Below, in pieces: positions 1 through 39,344 of a DNA stretch of 64,000 bases. The translations under genes and the position numbers were made by a program. The notes beneath the pieces were generated by a model that worked only from the letters and a program-made list of their open reading frames with translations, did not search any database and was not told where the DNA came from. The DNA is from Ahaetulla prasina (lineage: Eukaryota > Chordata > Lepidosauria > Squamata > Colubridae), in assembly GCF_028640845.1 (NCBI RefSeq), contig NC_080548.1:16557821-16621820 (forward strand). Direction: 5' to 3'. Each line of letters begins with the position of its first letter. Position 1 is the first letter of the stretch.

Positions 1-334
1 GTCCTTAAGCAAAGACAATATGGTCAGTGGGTGGTGGGTGGGTGGACTTTGCTTGCTTCACTGGAAGGACGTCGCTGAGCGGAAGCCCATAGCAAGGAAA
101 GGATACGGACCTCCAACTCATTTACTTGCTTCCTCATGGTCAGTGAACTCATCCTTCCCTCTGCCAGACTACATCATTTCAGTTCCCAGAACCCTACGTT
201 GATTTAATCGTAAATCTCAAGGTTGAGAAAAGGTTGGAGAAACCCAAATTAAGTGGCTTATGTTCTATGGCGTTGCTCTTCAGCACCACAGGCAGTAGAT
301 GGCACTCTTGGGCAGTTGCCAACCTTCTCTTGGT

Positions 335-450
335 CTAAAAAGCAGGGGTGTTGGCAACTTTTAAGACCTGTGAACATCCAACTCCCAGCATTGTTGGCTG
401 GGGAATTCTGGGAGTTGCAGTCCACAAGTCTCGAAGTTGCCAACGTACGG
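335..450. mobile_element. Diverged palindromic hAT-like MITE remnant
   Basis: Contains the paired arms 'ttggcaacttttaagacc..' and '..aagtctcgaagttgccaac' of the same family, with worn ends. Confidence 0.6.
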
Positions 451-883
451 TGAGCTTGGCCAACCTTGGTTTCAAAAGTCCCATGACGGGACCCCTCGCC
501 ACAAACCGCTTGTCATTCGCTCAGCAATTTTTTGGCTTTTTGTTCTTTTGCTGAGGTGCTAAGGAATAGCCACTGCTGCCTGTGTCCACTCGGCTTTTTC
601 TCTGACCTTGTCCATCCAATCTTAAGCCATACAGTGACGATCCGTTCAGAACCATGATTGAAATAAGCAATGAACTTATTTCTTCAGTAAATCTGCATAG
701 CTTTACTATCAGGTCAACGCAATGTAATCGTTCAGGTGTTTCAGCAATAACCAGTGTCTTAGCCATATTTCCAATTACAGGGAGAGATGGAGATGAAAGG
801 AAACTCATTTTTCACCCTCTGGTTCTATAGGGCAGGTTTCACTGTAGCTGTTTTTAGACAGCTACAACACTTATCTTCTAGGT

Positions 884-1018
884 CAGGGGTCTCCAACCTT
901 GGTCCCTTTAAGACTTGTGGACTTCAACTCCCAGAGTTCCTCAGCCAACTTTGCTGGCTGAGGGACTCTGGGAGTTGAACTCCACAAGTCTTAAAGGGAC
1001 CAAGGTTGGAGACCCCTG
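884..1018. mobile_element. Palindromic hAT-like MITE (CAGGGGTCTCC family)
   Basis: A near-perfect hairpin of about 135 bp with CAGGGGTCTCCAACCTTGG termini, flanked by 8-bp repeats ttctaggt / ctctaggt (7 of 8). Confidence 0.85.
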
Positions 1019-1050
1019 CTCTAGGTTTCTACTCTTAGGACAGTCTGGTG

Positions 1051-1169
1051 CAGGAGTCTCCAACCTTGGCAACTTTAAGACTTGTAGACTTCAACTCCCA
1101 GAATTCCTCAGCCAGCTTTTGCTAGTTGAAGTCCACAAGTCTTAAAGTTGCCATGGTTGGAGACCCCTA
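1051..1169. mobile_element. Palindromic hAT-like MITE, second copy
   Basis: Same hairpin family as 884-1018. The flanks gtctggtg / gtctggag match at 7 of 8 bases. It lies only about 30 bp from the first copy. Confidence 0.8.
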
Positions 1170-1259
1170 GTCTGGAGAACCAGAGGTTCTCCAGATGTTC
1201 CTGGACTCCAACTTTCAGTGGTCCCAACTAGCAAAGACAGTGATCAAGGATGATGGCAT

Positions 1260-3035
1260 TTTAATCCAACCATCCCCGGAAGGCCAACCCTACTCCAATA
1301 TTCTTTTACTGGTGTTGAAATCATAGCTTCCCCTCCAAAAATTATGGATAGGGTCCTATGACGGATTCCTCAACGTGCCTGCCAGGGTTCAAGATTAAGA
1401 GGATTCTTGTGCAGAGGGAGAAAAAGTTAGAGGGTGAATCACTGGGATACGGATACCAGGTAAGGCAGCCGTTTCCTCCAGGTTTGCTAGGGCTGTAATT
1501 GCTGGCTAGGAATTTTGGACACTGCAGTCCCAGCACATCTGGTAAGGAACATCTGGAACGGCTTCCAGTTGACAAGCAAAAATCATTAATTTTCAAGGGA
1601 TGGTGCACAAGCCCCCATCTGGTAAGGCGCATCATCTTATTGTCAGAAGGCACCATGTGGCTATGGAACAGACACTTCACAGTTCCACAGTAATCAGCTC
1701 AGACACCTTCTCCTTCTGCAAACAGGCTCCAAAGCCATCTTGGCACACACCTTTCCCTTAACGGTTGTCCTGGACAACGCTGTCTGCTTCCCTTATGCAC
1801 CAGCGAATTAGGGCTGTGTCCTGACCTATCCTGTTTTTTTGAAGTGCATTCCCCCCCCTCCCAGCGTATCGTTTCAGAGCCAAGCTGACCCTCTTGAGAA
1901 AAAAGGCTGACATTGATTGATCAACCTATAATGAATCCTGCCTACATGCGTTCTCCCATCATAGTTGTAACTCATTGATTTCAAACATGATATCCAGGTA
2001 GTACCAAGTCACGAATTCAGAGCATGTGGGCTAATGAGGAAGGAGAAGAAAAACTGTGCCCACTGTCCACATTATGGCCATATCGCAGAACGTTGTAGGG
2101 AAGGAACGAAGTCCAGACCTTGCAGGACTTAAACGTGCTTATCAAACCCAGATTGTTTGGCCAACGGCATCAGGACTGTTGGCGTTCCACAGCAACTGGA
2201 ACCCATGTCTGATGCCATAAGACTGCAACTCTCAGCATTCCCAGCCAGAATAGTCCTTGCAAGCTGATGAATTCTGAGAGATGCAGTCACGATATATCTG
2301 ACTGCGGGATGGTTAGGTAACTTGATTGTGCAAATTTCTTTATCCTATGGCCCTGAGGCCCTCCTGTCTTTTAACCTTGTAGGCTGCAGCAGGGTTAGGG
2401 AGAAGGTGCATTCAAACATTTGGGGCTACAACTCCCCAAAGTCCATTGTTGTGGGCTGGAATCAATGGGGCCGAAGTACAAAGCCCTTTCAAAGCATCAC
2501 AAGGGTTCTTTTAAGGGCCAAAGGTTCTCCAGTTCAGGGGTCTCCAACCTTGGTCCCTTTAAGACTTGTGGACTTCAACTCCCAGAGTTCTGGGAGTTGA
2601 AGTCCACAAGTCTTAAAGGGACCAAGGTTGGAGACCCCTGCTCCAGTTAACACAGAAGTAACTTAATTAAGACAGATTGGACTATTAAAGAAACAAAACC
2701 TCTCCTCTGGCCGTCGACACCCTCACTCCTCATCATCTCCATCTTTAAAAAAAACAAACCTCCAAAAACTGGCCTGGCATCTATTTGGGATGAGTCAGAA
2801 TTTAAAACACAAAACCCCAATGATAAAAAAAAAAAAGCAACGCCTCTCCCCCCAAAAGGGAATAAAATTAAAATGAAAAAAAAAAGAGTCTAAGCCCAGT
2901 TCTACAAGGTGGGACCCTCGGTTCCTGGCCCTGGGTAGGGAAGAGATTTCTGCAGTGTGTCCCAGTTTCCCACCACACTTGCGAGAGAGTTCCCCATGGG
3001 CGGGGGGGAAGGTCTCCATGGTCACCATCCATCAG
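1260..3035 (-). other. FGR: 3' UTR / downstream flank of FGR/YRK, end not defined
   Basis: No AATAAA on the minus strand was seen between the stop codon and 1260. A GATAAA variant lies at 2344-2339 and an ATTAAA at 1265-1260; either could end the mRNA. The stretch holds a palindromic MITE at 2535-2640 and A-rich or T-rich tracts at 2745-2885. The 3' end needs RNA evidence. Confidence 0.3.
2535..2640. mobile_element. Palindromic hAT-like MITE with exact target duplication
   Basis: A short copy (106 bp) of the CAGGGGTCTCC family, flanked by ctccagtt on both sides (8 of 8). Confidence 0.88.
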
Positions 3036-29808
<26,773 letters not shown>

Positions 29809-29956
29809 TGCTGGGCAGCAGCTGCTAGAAGCAAAAGGAGAGAGAGAGAGAGAGAGAAACCTGGTTTGTTTAACCATCATTTACTGAATAACCCCAACTA
29901 ATTTGATTCATACAACAGGTGGCAACATATACTAAAGTTTGCAAACAGCAATGGAT

Positions 29957-30305
29957 ACTCCTCCATATCATACTAGGTTTAAGTTGATGCCCTCTTCTTT
30001 GTGGCAGCCCCTGAGATATTGGAACACTGCTATCATGTCACCCCTAATCCTTCTTTTCATCAAACTAGGCATACCCAGTTCCTGCAACCATTCTTCGTAT
30101 GTTTTAGCCTCCATCCCTCTAATCATCTTTGTCGCTCTTCTCTGCACTCTTTCTAGAGTCTCCCCATCTTTTTTTACATCGCGGCGACCAAAAATGGATG
30201 CAGTACTCCAAGTGTGACCTTATAAAGTGGTATTAACACATCACGTGATCCGGATTCTATCCCTCTGTTTATGCAGCCCAGAACTGTATTGGCTGCTTCA
30301 GCACA
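29957..30305 (-). mobile_element. CR1 LINE 3' fragment
   Basis: Antisense CR1 coding text ('tggcagcccctgagatattg', 'ctgcactctttctagagtct') matching 21222-21800 and 56958-57425. Confidence 0.78.
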
Positions 30306-30734
30306 TTGATAATGGTGACCACAGAGTTGAGAAGATGATGATGCAATTCAACACGAGGTGCAAAGAAGGAACAAGGAAATAAACACTTCTGGCTTTGTTT
30401 CTCTCAAGTGCTGCTGAATTCAGTTGGGCTTTCCCCCCCATCCTATTCTTTCTTTCTTTCTGCTGTCTGTTGGTTGCATGGCAACCTGTTTTGCACATCA
30501 GTCCAAAGAGAAGGCGTCCGTGATGGGGCGAAAAGCTATAGATTACAATCAATATTTAGAAAGATTCAGAATGGCGTAGGGAGGTCAGGGATACCCGCTG
30601 GCCACACCAGGGAGCAGGAAGTGCACTATCAGATCTCTTCCAAACAAAGCAAGAAGCCGATCCTTTTCAAAACGAAACACGTTCCATCAAAACAGGAAAA
30701 GTCATAAAACATTTAGGCCTACAGTCAACATTTG

Positions 30735-30970
30735 CTGAATAACACACCTGACCCAATTTCCAATGAGCAAATTCAATTGGGGAAGCCAGATTTGCTTAAA
30801 CACCATGTGATTCACTTAACAACCATATGATTCACTTAATGACCATGGCAAAATGGCCCTAAATTTGGTCCTAAATTTGGAAGAGAGTCACATGATCTCT
30901 TGCTTAATGACCACATCACTTAGCAACGGACCAGCCCCAATTGTGGTTATAAGTCAAGGACTACCTGTAG
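30735..30970. mobile_element. Partial 'GTAGTCCTCGACTTAC' MITE
   Basis: Right-hand part ending 'aagtcaaggactacctgtag', with the family's 'attcacttaacaacc' core repeats. Confidence 0.65.
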
Positions 30971-31126
30971 TTATTTTTTTCTGAAATTACTGATTCCCCC
31001 TTCTCACTCAAAAAAATGAGAGAGTGACATTTTTAAAGGCTGTATGCAAATCTCTGGCAGCTACAATAAATCTTACTCTATCTTAGTCTAAGATTTACTG
31101 CAGCTGCCAGACCTTTGGATAGTAAC

Positions 31127-31622
31127 CAGGGTGAAATCCAGCAGGTTCTGACAGGTTCTGGAGAACTGGTAGCGGAAATTTTTAGTAGTTCGGAGAACCG
31201 ACAAATACCACCTCTGGCTGGCCCCAGAGTGGGGTGGGAATGGGGATTTTGCAATAACCTTCCCCCAGGATGGGGAGAGAATGGGGCAGTGGTGAAATTC
31301 AAATTTTTTTTACTACAGGTTCTGAGGGCATGGCGTGGTGGGCATGGCAGGGGAAGGATACTGCAAAATCTCCATTCCCACCCCACTCTGGGACTAGCCA
31401 CAGGTGATATTTGCCAGTTCTCCAAACTACTCATAATTTTCGCTACCGGTTCTCCAGAACCTGTCAGAACTTACTGGATTTCACCCCTGGAATGGGGATT
31501 CCGCAGTATCCTTCCCATGGAGTGGGGTGGGAATGGAGATTTTGTAGTATCCTCCCCCTGCCATGCCCACCAAGCCACCTCCACCGAACCGGAAGTAAAA
31601 AAAAATTTGAATTCCACCACTG
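31127..31622. mobile_element. hAT-like MITE carrying a nested copy of its own family
   Basis: The outer element (31127-31286 plus about 31498-31622) has flanks atagtaac / ataatacc (6 of 8). It is interrupted by an inverted member of the same family. Confidence 0.8.
31287..31489. mobile_element. Inner, inverted hAT-like MITE nested in 31127-31622
   Basis: Runs from CAGTGGTGAAATTC to …GGATTTCACCCCTG, flanked by an exact duplication gaatgggg. The target lies in the outer element's minisatellite unit. Confidence 0.88.
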
Positions 31623-32193
31623 ATAATACCCTATCCTAGTCCCAGCTTAGTCCTGGGCTTCCAACACACTCGTTTTCAGAGTGTGACGGATGACACTTCC
31701 ACAAACATTTCTGTAAAAAAAGCTGCATCATATAAGGCCAAGTTCTACAAAGTTTCTGGCAGCGGAAAACCACAGGAAATGAGTCTGCGGGAAACTGGGC
31801 TTCCCTCATATATCTGCAGACATACGTGGAGATTCCAAAAAAGGGATGTGAACACTCAGGAATAAGAGCGAACCACTAGAGATGTCTGGGGGCTTTCCAG
31901 GACCAACCCAACTCCCTTGGTAGCCGAGTTTTCAATTGAAGAGAAAAGGGAATTATGACCAAACATTTTTTAAGGTTGAGGAAAGAAGAGAACATCTTGC
32001 CAGCTGGACAATACTCCTTATAATCCAAGGAAATAAAATGAGATGCTTTCTGATCTCTCTTGGCCATCTGGAATATTGATGAAGGAATAAAAAGGGAGGG
32101 ACTGGAAAAGCAAGAACCAATTCTCCCTACAAATCAAAGCAATGCCAAACCCCAGGCAGATCTGGATTGTCCTAAAATACGTATTATACTTAC

Positions 32194-32570
32194 CAAGGGT
32201 GAAATCCAGCAGGTTCTGGAGAACCGGTAGCACAAATTTTGAGTAGTTCGGAGAACCGGTAGTGGAAATTTTGAGTAGTTTGGAGAACCAGTAGCAGAAA
32301 TTTTGAGTAGTTTGGAGAACCAGCAAGTGCCACCTCTGGCTGGCCCCAGAGTGGGAAAGGAATGGGGATTTTGCAGTATCCTTCCCCCAGGAGTGGGGAG
32401 GGAATGGGGATTTTGCAGTAACCTTCCCCTGAAGTGGGGAGGGAATGGAGATTTTACCGTATCCTTCCCCTGCCACGCCCAACAAGCCACACCACGCCCA
32501 ACAAGCTACACCACGCCCAACAAGCCACGCCCACAGAACTGGTAGTAAAAAAATTTGGATTTCACCACTG
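32194..32570. mobile_element. hAT-like MITE, GGTGAAATCC family
   Basis: Flanks atacttac / atccttac match at 7 of 8. The left arm has an extra repeat of the 'gagtagtttggagaacc' segment. Confidence 0.87.
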
Positions 32571-33182
32571 ATCCTTACCCTTCTCTAAACCCAAAACATA
32601 AAGGTCAAATCATATTGAAAGGGGGTTTTTATTCTGGTTTTGGATTAATTTGGGGTTTTGGATTAATTTGGCCACAGTCCGGAATGCTTTCCTGCCTTCA
32701 GAAGATAGAGGGGACAAAAGCGAGAACAGAATTGCATTCAGAGAGTTCCCGTGGCTAAGTTGAGGGTTATAAGCATGGAGCAGTGAAGACTGTAGGAAAA
32801 ATAAGCACAGAGCTGAAGATATATCCTAATTCAGAACGACAGGCACCCCAAAGGCACCTGCCGACAGCAGCCTTTCATTAGTAGTGGAAGAGCAATAAGG
32901 GGCATTTGGAAATGTAGGCAGACAATAACTTGGTCAAACATGAACACGGTAGATTCTCATGAACTGCCCACAGATCAAAAACACAGAAAGGGGCACAGCG
33001 TCGCAAATTCAGCCTATTGCTACTTCGCAGGTTTGCAGTAGCCCCTACACACAATGTGCTTTTTGCGGCAGTGAGAAATTTTAATGCAGGCCCCACCATC
33101 TGGCTTTCCTTCACAACCACCCTCCTCAAGAAGTTTCCATCACTTCTATCCAGATGAAGCAGGGATGAAATTCAAGTGGAAC

Positions 33183-33599
33183 CAGGGGTGAAATGCTCCC
33201 GGTTTGGATCGGATCGGCTGATCCAGTAGCGATGGTGGCGGGTGGTTTGGAGAACCGGTAGCTAAAATCCCCTGCCACCCCCCCCCACCCCCCCCACCTG
33301 AGCCACGCGATCATCAGAGGTTTTTTTGTTTTACTTTTAAAAGCATTTTTTTCTTCGGCTGAAAAAATGCTTTTAAAAGTAAAAAAAAAAAGCCTCTGAT
33401 GATCGTGCAGCTCAGCTGGGATGGTCAGAGCCTTTTAAAAGCATTTTTTCTACAACCTCTTTGGCCGAAGAGGTTGTAAAAAAAAATACTTTTAAAAGTA
33501 AAAGAAAAAAAATTGGCCACGCCCACCCACGCCCACATTAATCCCCCACCAAGCCACACCAACAGAACAGGTAGTAACAACTTTTACATTTCACCACAG
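33183..33599. mobile_element. hAT-like MITE (GGTGAAATG family) with internal hairpin
   Basis: CAGGGGTGAAATGCTCC to …ACATTTCACCACAG, with an exact 8-bp duplication agtggaac. Internal arms around 33340-33385 and 33430-33500 pair as 'aaaaatgcttttaaaagta' repeats. Confidence 0.88.
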
Positions 33600-33935
33600 A
33601 GTGGAACATAACAAGCAAAGTGATAGAACGTGCATTCATGGGTTTCCCACAGAGGAAAATTTGCCATGCGTTTCCCACCACACCGGTTGGGAAGAATTCA
33701 CAGGACTGTTAAAAAAAGCAGATTTGAGGACGCAGATTGCCCTAGATGAAGAACCGCACTATTTTGGAGAAACAGATGGAAGCAATATCCGACAGCAATT
33801 TCTTTCAGGATAATTCTTAAAATTATCTTCCCCCAGATCTTAGATGATTCATCTCATCTTTAAACCTCTTAACTCTAACTCCCCGAAGATGGAGGACACC
33901 CATCTCTGCTTCCATTTTCCCTGTTAGCCCTATAA

Positions 33936-34418
33936 CCGTGATGGCAAACCTATGGCATGGGTGCCTAAAGTGGCACGCAGAACCATCTCTCCAGGCACGC
34001 GAGCCATTGCCCGTTGCACTTCTGGATTCTGGCGTGCGCATGCACACCGGCCACCTGGTCTTCCAGTTTCTGGTGCTCATGCGTGCGCGAAGACCAACTG
34101 GCCAGTTCACATGTGCGTGCCAGAAACCGGAATATCATCTTCCAGGCGCATGCGTGCATATCGGGCAGCTGCTTTTCCAGTTTTTGGTGTGCGCATGCGT
34201 ACCAGCTACTTGGTCTTCGTGCCTGCATGTACGGCAGGAACTGGAAGACCAGGTGGCCGGTGCACATGCACATCCAAAAACTGGAAGAGTAGCCGCCCAG
34301 CACACCCATGCACACCAGGCAGCTGCTCTTCCGATTTCCAACACACACACACACACAAACACACACACAGACACGCTCCCATTTCGGCACTCAGTGCCGA
34401 CAAGGTTCGCCAACACTG
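33936..34418. mobile_element. hAT-like MITE ('TGATGGCAAACC' family)
   Basis: Ends CCGTGATGGCAAACCTATGG and …AAGGTTCGCCAACACTG are inverted; the duplication ccctataa is exact on both sides. An (AC)n tract sits near 34340-34370. Confidence 0.87.
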
Positions 34419-34429
34419 CCCTATAAGGT

Positions 34430-35885
34430 AGCCCAGATCAAGAAACCAATGCCATATAGGCCTAAAACTATTTTTATTGTAAGAGCTTTAGGAACAGAAT
34501 CTTGCAAGTCTGACTTTCTCTTTGTATAAATTAAAAGGGAGCTGGTCTGAGATGTTTCCTGGAACAGACTCAAGTCCCACTTGAGAGGGAGGGGCTTTTC
34601 TGTCTGTCCTTCAGGGCTATTTTCTATGCCCCCTGCCCAAGTCCAGGGGTGTGCTCCTCCCACCCACCCACTCACCGCTACACCAGAGGAAAGGCTCACC
34701 AGAATGGGATTTCACGTCAGTTCACTTGTTCCATGTTTCTTGCCCGAGAACAGGAGTCTAAGGGGAGAAAAAAAAGAAGCATACTTTTTATTTATATGTG
34801 TATACTTATTAAATTTGCCAGGTATCTCACTATCCAAAGTGATTCTGGGAGACTAACAATACAATAAAACCGTAAGTATAAAAACATTAAAATTACCAAG
34901 AATTAGAGAACGACTAAAAATCAAAAGCACAAATGGTACAGAGGAAAAATTTTCTCTATTATTCTACTGATCACCTCTAGCACAGAGCACCCCCCTTGAT
35001 TGCTTATACCCTTAATCACTATAAACCATGGTTATTTAGAACCCGGTGCTGCAGGACATGGCCTGTTGTGTTGCATTTGCTCAAACCTAAGCTAGAATAC
35101 ACACGTAAATGTAATTCAAGTTCATTTTTACCAACGTTAGCAAAACAGTATTGAGCCTATCAATTTGCTTTATGGAATTTTATTTTAAAAATAGACTGGA
35201 AAATCCATGTTTCCATTTGTCAAAGTTCCCTCAACAGACTTCTTATACAGATTCCCCCATTGTATGTAGTTTTTAACATCTACTCCGCAAGAAATCTTTG
35301 TTAAAATGCTAATTTTCCCCATGGTTTTGTTTCACAAACTTCCCAATTGCCTCTTAAATCTTAATAAAATTTTATTATTTCTACTCCTTCTCTCTCTATG
35401 GCCTTCTAAGTTGCTGCTAAAATGCCTAGAATAAATAAACAGATCTTTGAGGTCAATGGATATATTTGCAATTAGAGGGACTTTTACAAAATATCTTCTA
35501 TAGATAGCCTTGCCCTTACATTAAATGGCCAGAGAGACCAAATGGTTGATCATTCATGCAAAACAGACTTTACATTCATTTATTCGTGATGTCAAAAACA
35601 TGCCCCAGTGCCTACGTACTAGGTAAGCTTGAGACTGAATGCCAAAGTGCAGAAAGTGTCTTTTGTGTCTAAAATGTCTTTTCCTGCAAAAGACAAGAGG
35701 AAGAAGCTCAGAAAGAACCCCACTCATTTCCCTCCCCCTCCAAAAAAAATTCTGAACTGGAGTCTAATCTAAAATAGAAGGGTAATTTCATCTTCAAATG
35801 CCAACTCACACAAGCATTAACTCACAATCATGGAGAGGGCAAAATTACTATGCTCAAAATGACACCAAGGAAAGCAACTAAATCA
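34430..35885. other. Intron 1 stretch with no recognised feature
   Basis: AT-rich, apparently unique sequence with no repeat signature, exon or ncRNA I can name. Confidence 0.4.
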
Positions 35886-35938
35886 GAGGTCTCCAACCTT
35901 GGCAACTTTAAGACTTGTGGACTTCAACTCCCAGAGTT
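35886..35938. mobile_element. Half copy of the palindromic hAT-like MITE
   Basis: Left arm only, starting CAGAGGTCTCCAACC and breaking off after 'actcccagagttg'. Confidence 0.65.
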
Positions 35939-36200
35939 GAACTAAATGAAGACATTTTTAATTTCAAATACGCAAGATTCTGTTACTGCGGCCTTACAAT
36001 AAAGTAGATTGAGCTCATCTTGTGGTCAGTTTTTTTGTGTGGTCGGTCTACTTGGGAAACTGACATCTCTGTTGCAAATCTGAAAGTATAAAACTCCCTC
36101 TGTCTAGTTTTACCACCTGATTAGTATCCTTTCTATGTTTCTTTCTCTACCATTACTCAGTTGTGGGCTCCTCCTCCGTTTACCCGGTCCTTCTCTATGC

Positions 36201-36412
36201 CAGGGGTCCCAAACTCCCAACCTCCAGGCCATGGACTGCTACTGGTTTGTGGCCTGTTAGGAACTGGGCCTCATAGCTGGAGGTGAGAGGCAGGTGAACA
36301 AAACTGTGCACGTGAAGAATCTAGGTTGCAGATTCCTCCTCCTGCCCCAGTCCATGGAAAAATTATCTTCCATGAAACCAGTCCCTATTGCCAAAAAGAC
36401 TTGGGACTGCTG
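36201..36412. mobile_element. hAT-like MITE ('GGTCCCCAA' family)
   Basis: CAGGGGTCCCAAACTCCC to …CTTGGGACTGCTG; the flanks ctctatgc / ctataggc are partly similar. A relative is at 13155-13345. Confidence 0.72.
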
Positions 36413-36887
36413 CTATAGGCAACATTCCCCCCTCCCTCCCCCCGCCAACATCTTCCAAGGTCATCCTCACATTCCATTACAGTCTATGAGGTGGTATTGG
36501 CCTCTTGAGAGGTGAGATGGTTCCATCAACCTTGAAGGAGGTGCTCGCGGTACATTTATTTATTTTTATTTAGTTATTTAGTTATTTGTCACAACAGTAT
36601 ATATAAGCATAAGCATGAAATAATTATATGATATATAAGCATATATATAAGCATAAGCATGAAATAACTATACGATCTGCATCTTCTCCTCAAGAAGACA
36701 CCTCTGGACCCAAGAGTCCTGGACAACGTTTGTTCAATCTCTCCTTTCTAAAGAATGTTATTGAGAAGGTTGGTAGGGTAGCAGCTGCAGAAGAACTGCC
36801 TTCAGGCAAAACCTAAGACCTCGCTCCTTTCCGCAGGCCTTGGGTCACGATGCCTGCAGGACCATTGGGGCCGCAGATGATTTAGGC

Positions 36888-37275
36888 CACGGGTTTCAAA
36901 CTCAAGGCCCGGAGGCTGGAACCTGGCCCACAGGGTATTTAGATCTGGACTGCTTGGCCACCCTGTAAACAACAAAGGACCGGCCCGTGGTACTTCTGCC
37001 AGCAAAAACGGGCTCTCGAGGTCCGTTTTCAGCTACGAGGGCCGCATGTGGCCCTCCCGAGCTCTGTTTTCACTGGCAGAGGGTTGCAGGAGGTTGTCGC
37101 GGATGAAAACGGAATTTGGGACTCTGTTTTTGCTGGCAGAGCGCTCAGGCCGCCACCCCCACCCCACCCCGACACAAGTGATGTCAAGCTGGCCACACAC
37201 ACACACACACCCGCCTCCAGGTGAAACAGAACCCTGATGCGGCCCTCAATGAAATTGAGCTTGACATCCAAACCC
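36888..37275. mobile_element. Diverged hAT-like MITE related to 3403-3836
   Basis: Shares the 'ggtttcaaactcaaggcc' start and the 'attgagcttgacatcc' end with inverted termini. The flanks atttaggc / atttaggg are similar. It contains a short (AC)n run near 37195-37211. Confidence 0.65.
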
Positions 37276-38136
37276 CGGATTTAGGGAGAGTGTTTTGCTT
37301 GTTCTTTCAGGGCGACTGTTGTTCTTTTGATCTGACATGTTCTTTTCTATGTTCTTCTAATCTGTGAAGCCACCCAGGGTCATTTTGGAGTTGGTCAAGT
37401 CTAGAAGCTCATAGAAACAAACGAATCAATCCATCAATGCTGCCAAAAAGCCTGGTCTTATTTTATTCTCCAGTGCTCCGATCATTGGATCTTGGAGGAA
37501 AACAACAAGGTGGCTGTGAAAAAGGCATTGTGCCTATGAACTCTCACTTTTCCAATCTTTTTGAGAAGCAGTTGTTCAAAATTGTTCCCCACTTGGTGCA
37601 CTTGGGGTCCCCGCTCACGTATCAATGCCAGATCAGTGGCTCGGGCTCCATCAAGTACACGTCGCCATCATGCCCAGTGCTGACTGCACAGTTGTCAACC
37701 CAAATCATTGTCTGCTGACGGCTAGTCTGCGGAATTATTTTTGATGGTGGGTGCCTTAATACCGTACCATAAGAGCCAAGAATGATATACTGGAGTCCTC
37801 TGTCTCCGAGGCTGACCTTCACAGCAGCCCCAAAAGGAAAGGGGGGGGAGGGGGAGGAAGAAAGGAGAGAGCCTCAAAAAAACAAACAAAAAAGAGCTGG
37901 AAATAGCCAAACCCTCTAGCTCCTAAACCCTGCACTGAGCAGCAGGGGAGAGGCAGGTAAATGAGAAACTGTGTGATCTGATGTTCCTTCAAATAGATCT
38001 GGCTGCAAAAATCTATTGCAAGTAGCCCTTGATTTACAATCACAATTGAGCCCAATTGCAAGGTGTCCTCGTCTTACCATAGTTCATTTAGTGACCGTTC
38101 GAAGCTACAAAGGCACTGAAAAAAGTGACTTATGGC

Positions 38137-38483
38137 CAGTGGTGAGATTCAAATAATTTAACAACCGGTTCTCTGCCTTAATGACCAGCTGGGTAGGCAT
38201 GGCTCGGTGGGCGTCGCCAATTCAACATCACTCACGTCGATGGGCGCTTCGCCTTAGCTGTTACAATGTAATAAGGGTTAACCAGAGAGGCAGTTTCTGT
38301 AAGCAGGGCAATAAAGATTAGGCTAGAAACACTACCAGAACATTTCCTTCCTGCCTTCCTTACAGGATTAGCCCTGTAAAGTGCAATAAGTTTTTTTATT
38401 CCAACAACCGGTTCTCCGAACTGCTTAGAAAGTTAACAACCGGTTCTCCCGAATAGGTGCGAACTGGCTGAATCCCACCACTG
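38137..38483. mobile_element. hAT-like MITE ('TTCAAATAATTTAACAACCGG' family), nested
   Basis: CAGTGGTGAGATTC to …GAATCCCACCACTG, flanked by cttatggc / cttacggc (7 of 8). It has landed inside a 'tagtcctcgacttac' MITE whose halves lie on each side. Confidence 0.85.
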
Positions 38484-38618
38484 CTTACGGCCATTTTCAC
38501 ACTGATGATCACTGCAGCATCCCCAGGCTCACATGATCAACTGACATGTGATCAACTGACATGCTTGGCAACTGACTCATATTTATGACAGTTGTAGCAT
38601 CCTGGGGTCACGTTGATC

Positions 38619-38842
38619 CAGTGGTGAAATCCAATTTTTTTTTACTACCGGTTCTGTGGGCGTGGCTTGGTGGGCATGGTGTGGTATGGCTTGGTGGGCA
38701 TGGCAGGGAAAGGATACTGCAAAATCCCCATTCCCTTCCCCCGAGGCCAGCCAGAGGTGGTATTTGCCGGTTCTCCAAACTGCTCAAAATTTCCACTACC
38801 GGTTCTCCAGAACCTGTCAGAACCTGCTGGATTTCACCAATG
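38619..38842. mobile_element. hAT-like MITE, GGTGAAATCC family
   Basis: CAGTGGTGAAATCC to …GGATTTCACCAATG, flanked by cgttgatc / tgttgatc (7 of 8). Confidence 0.87.
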
Positions 38843-39344
38843 TGTTGATCCCCTTCTTCTTTGACAAGCAAAGTCAATGGGGAAGCCAGATCCACTTAAC
38901 AACCCTGCTACTAACTTAACAACTGCAGTGATTCACTTAACAACTGTTAATAGGTAATCGCCCTATTCCACCCCACTGAAAAGGAACCTCCTGTCTATCC
39001 AGATGCAGTTGATGGAAATCACTATATTTCCCAACCCAGCAAGCCAAGTGAAAACAGCGCCTCTCCCACCCATTTTTGTTTTTAATACATATTTTCTGGA
39101 TTCAGATCATGTGGAAACTACCCTGGCTCTAAGTCAATCAAATGATCGAAAGCTAACACTTATGGGTATCATGTGCATGTTGATTTCACTTTCGTATGTC
39201 AGCTTACATTGTTTCCTACCACGGTATAACCGTGGCATCGTATCGCTCACCCAATTCACCATGAAATTTTGCAGGACCCTCTGCGTCGTTTTCTTTTAAG
39301 TATAGAGAGGAAACAAACCAGAAGACATCAATCTAGGCAGCTTA

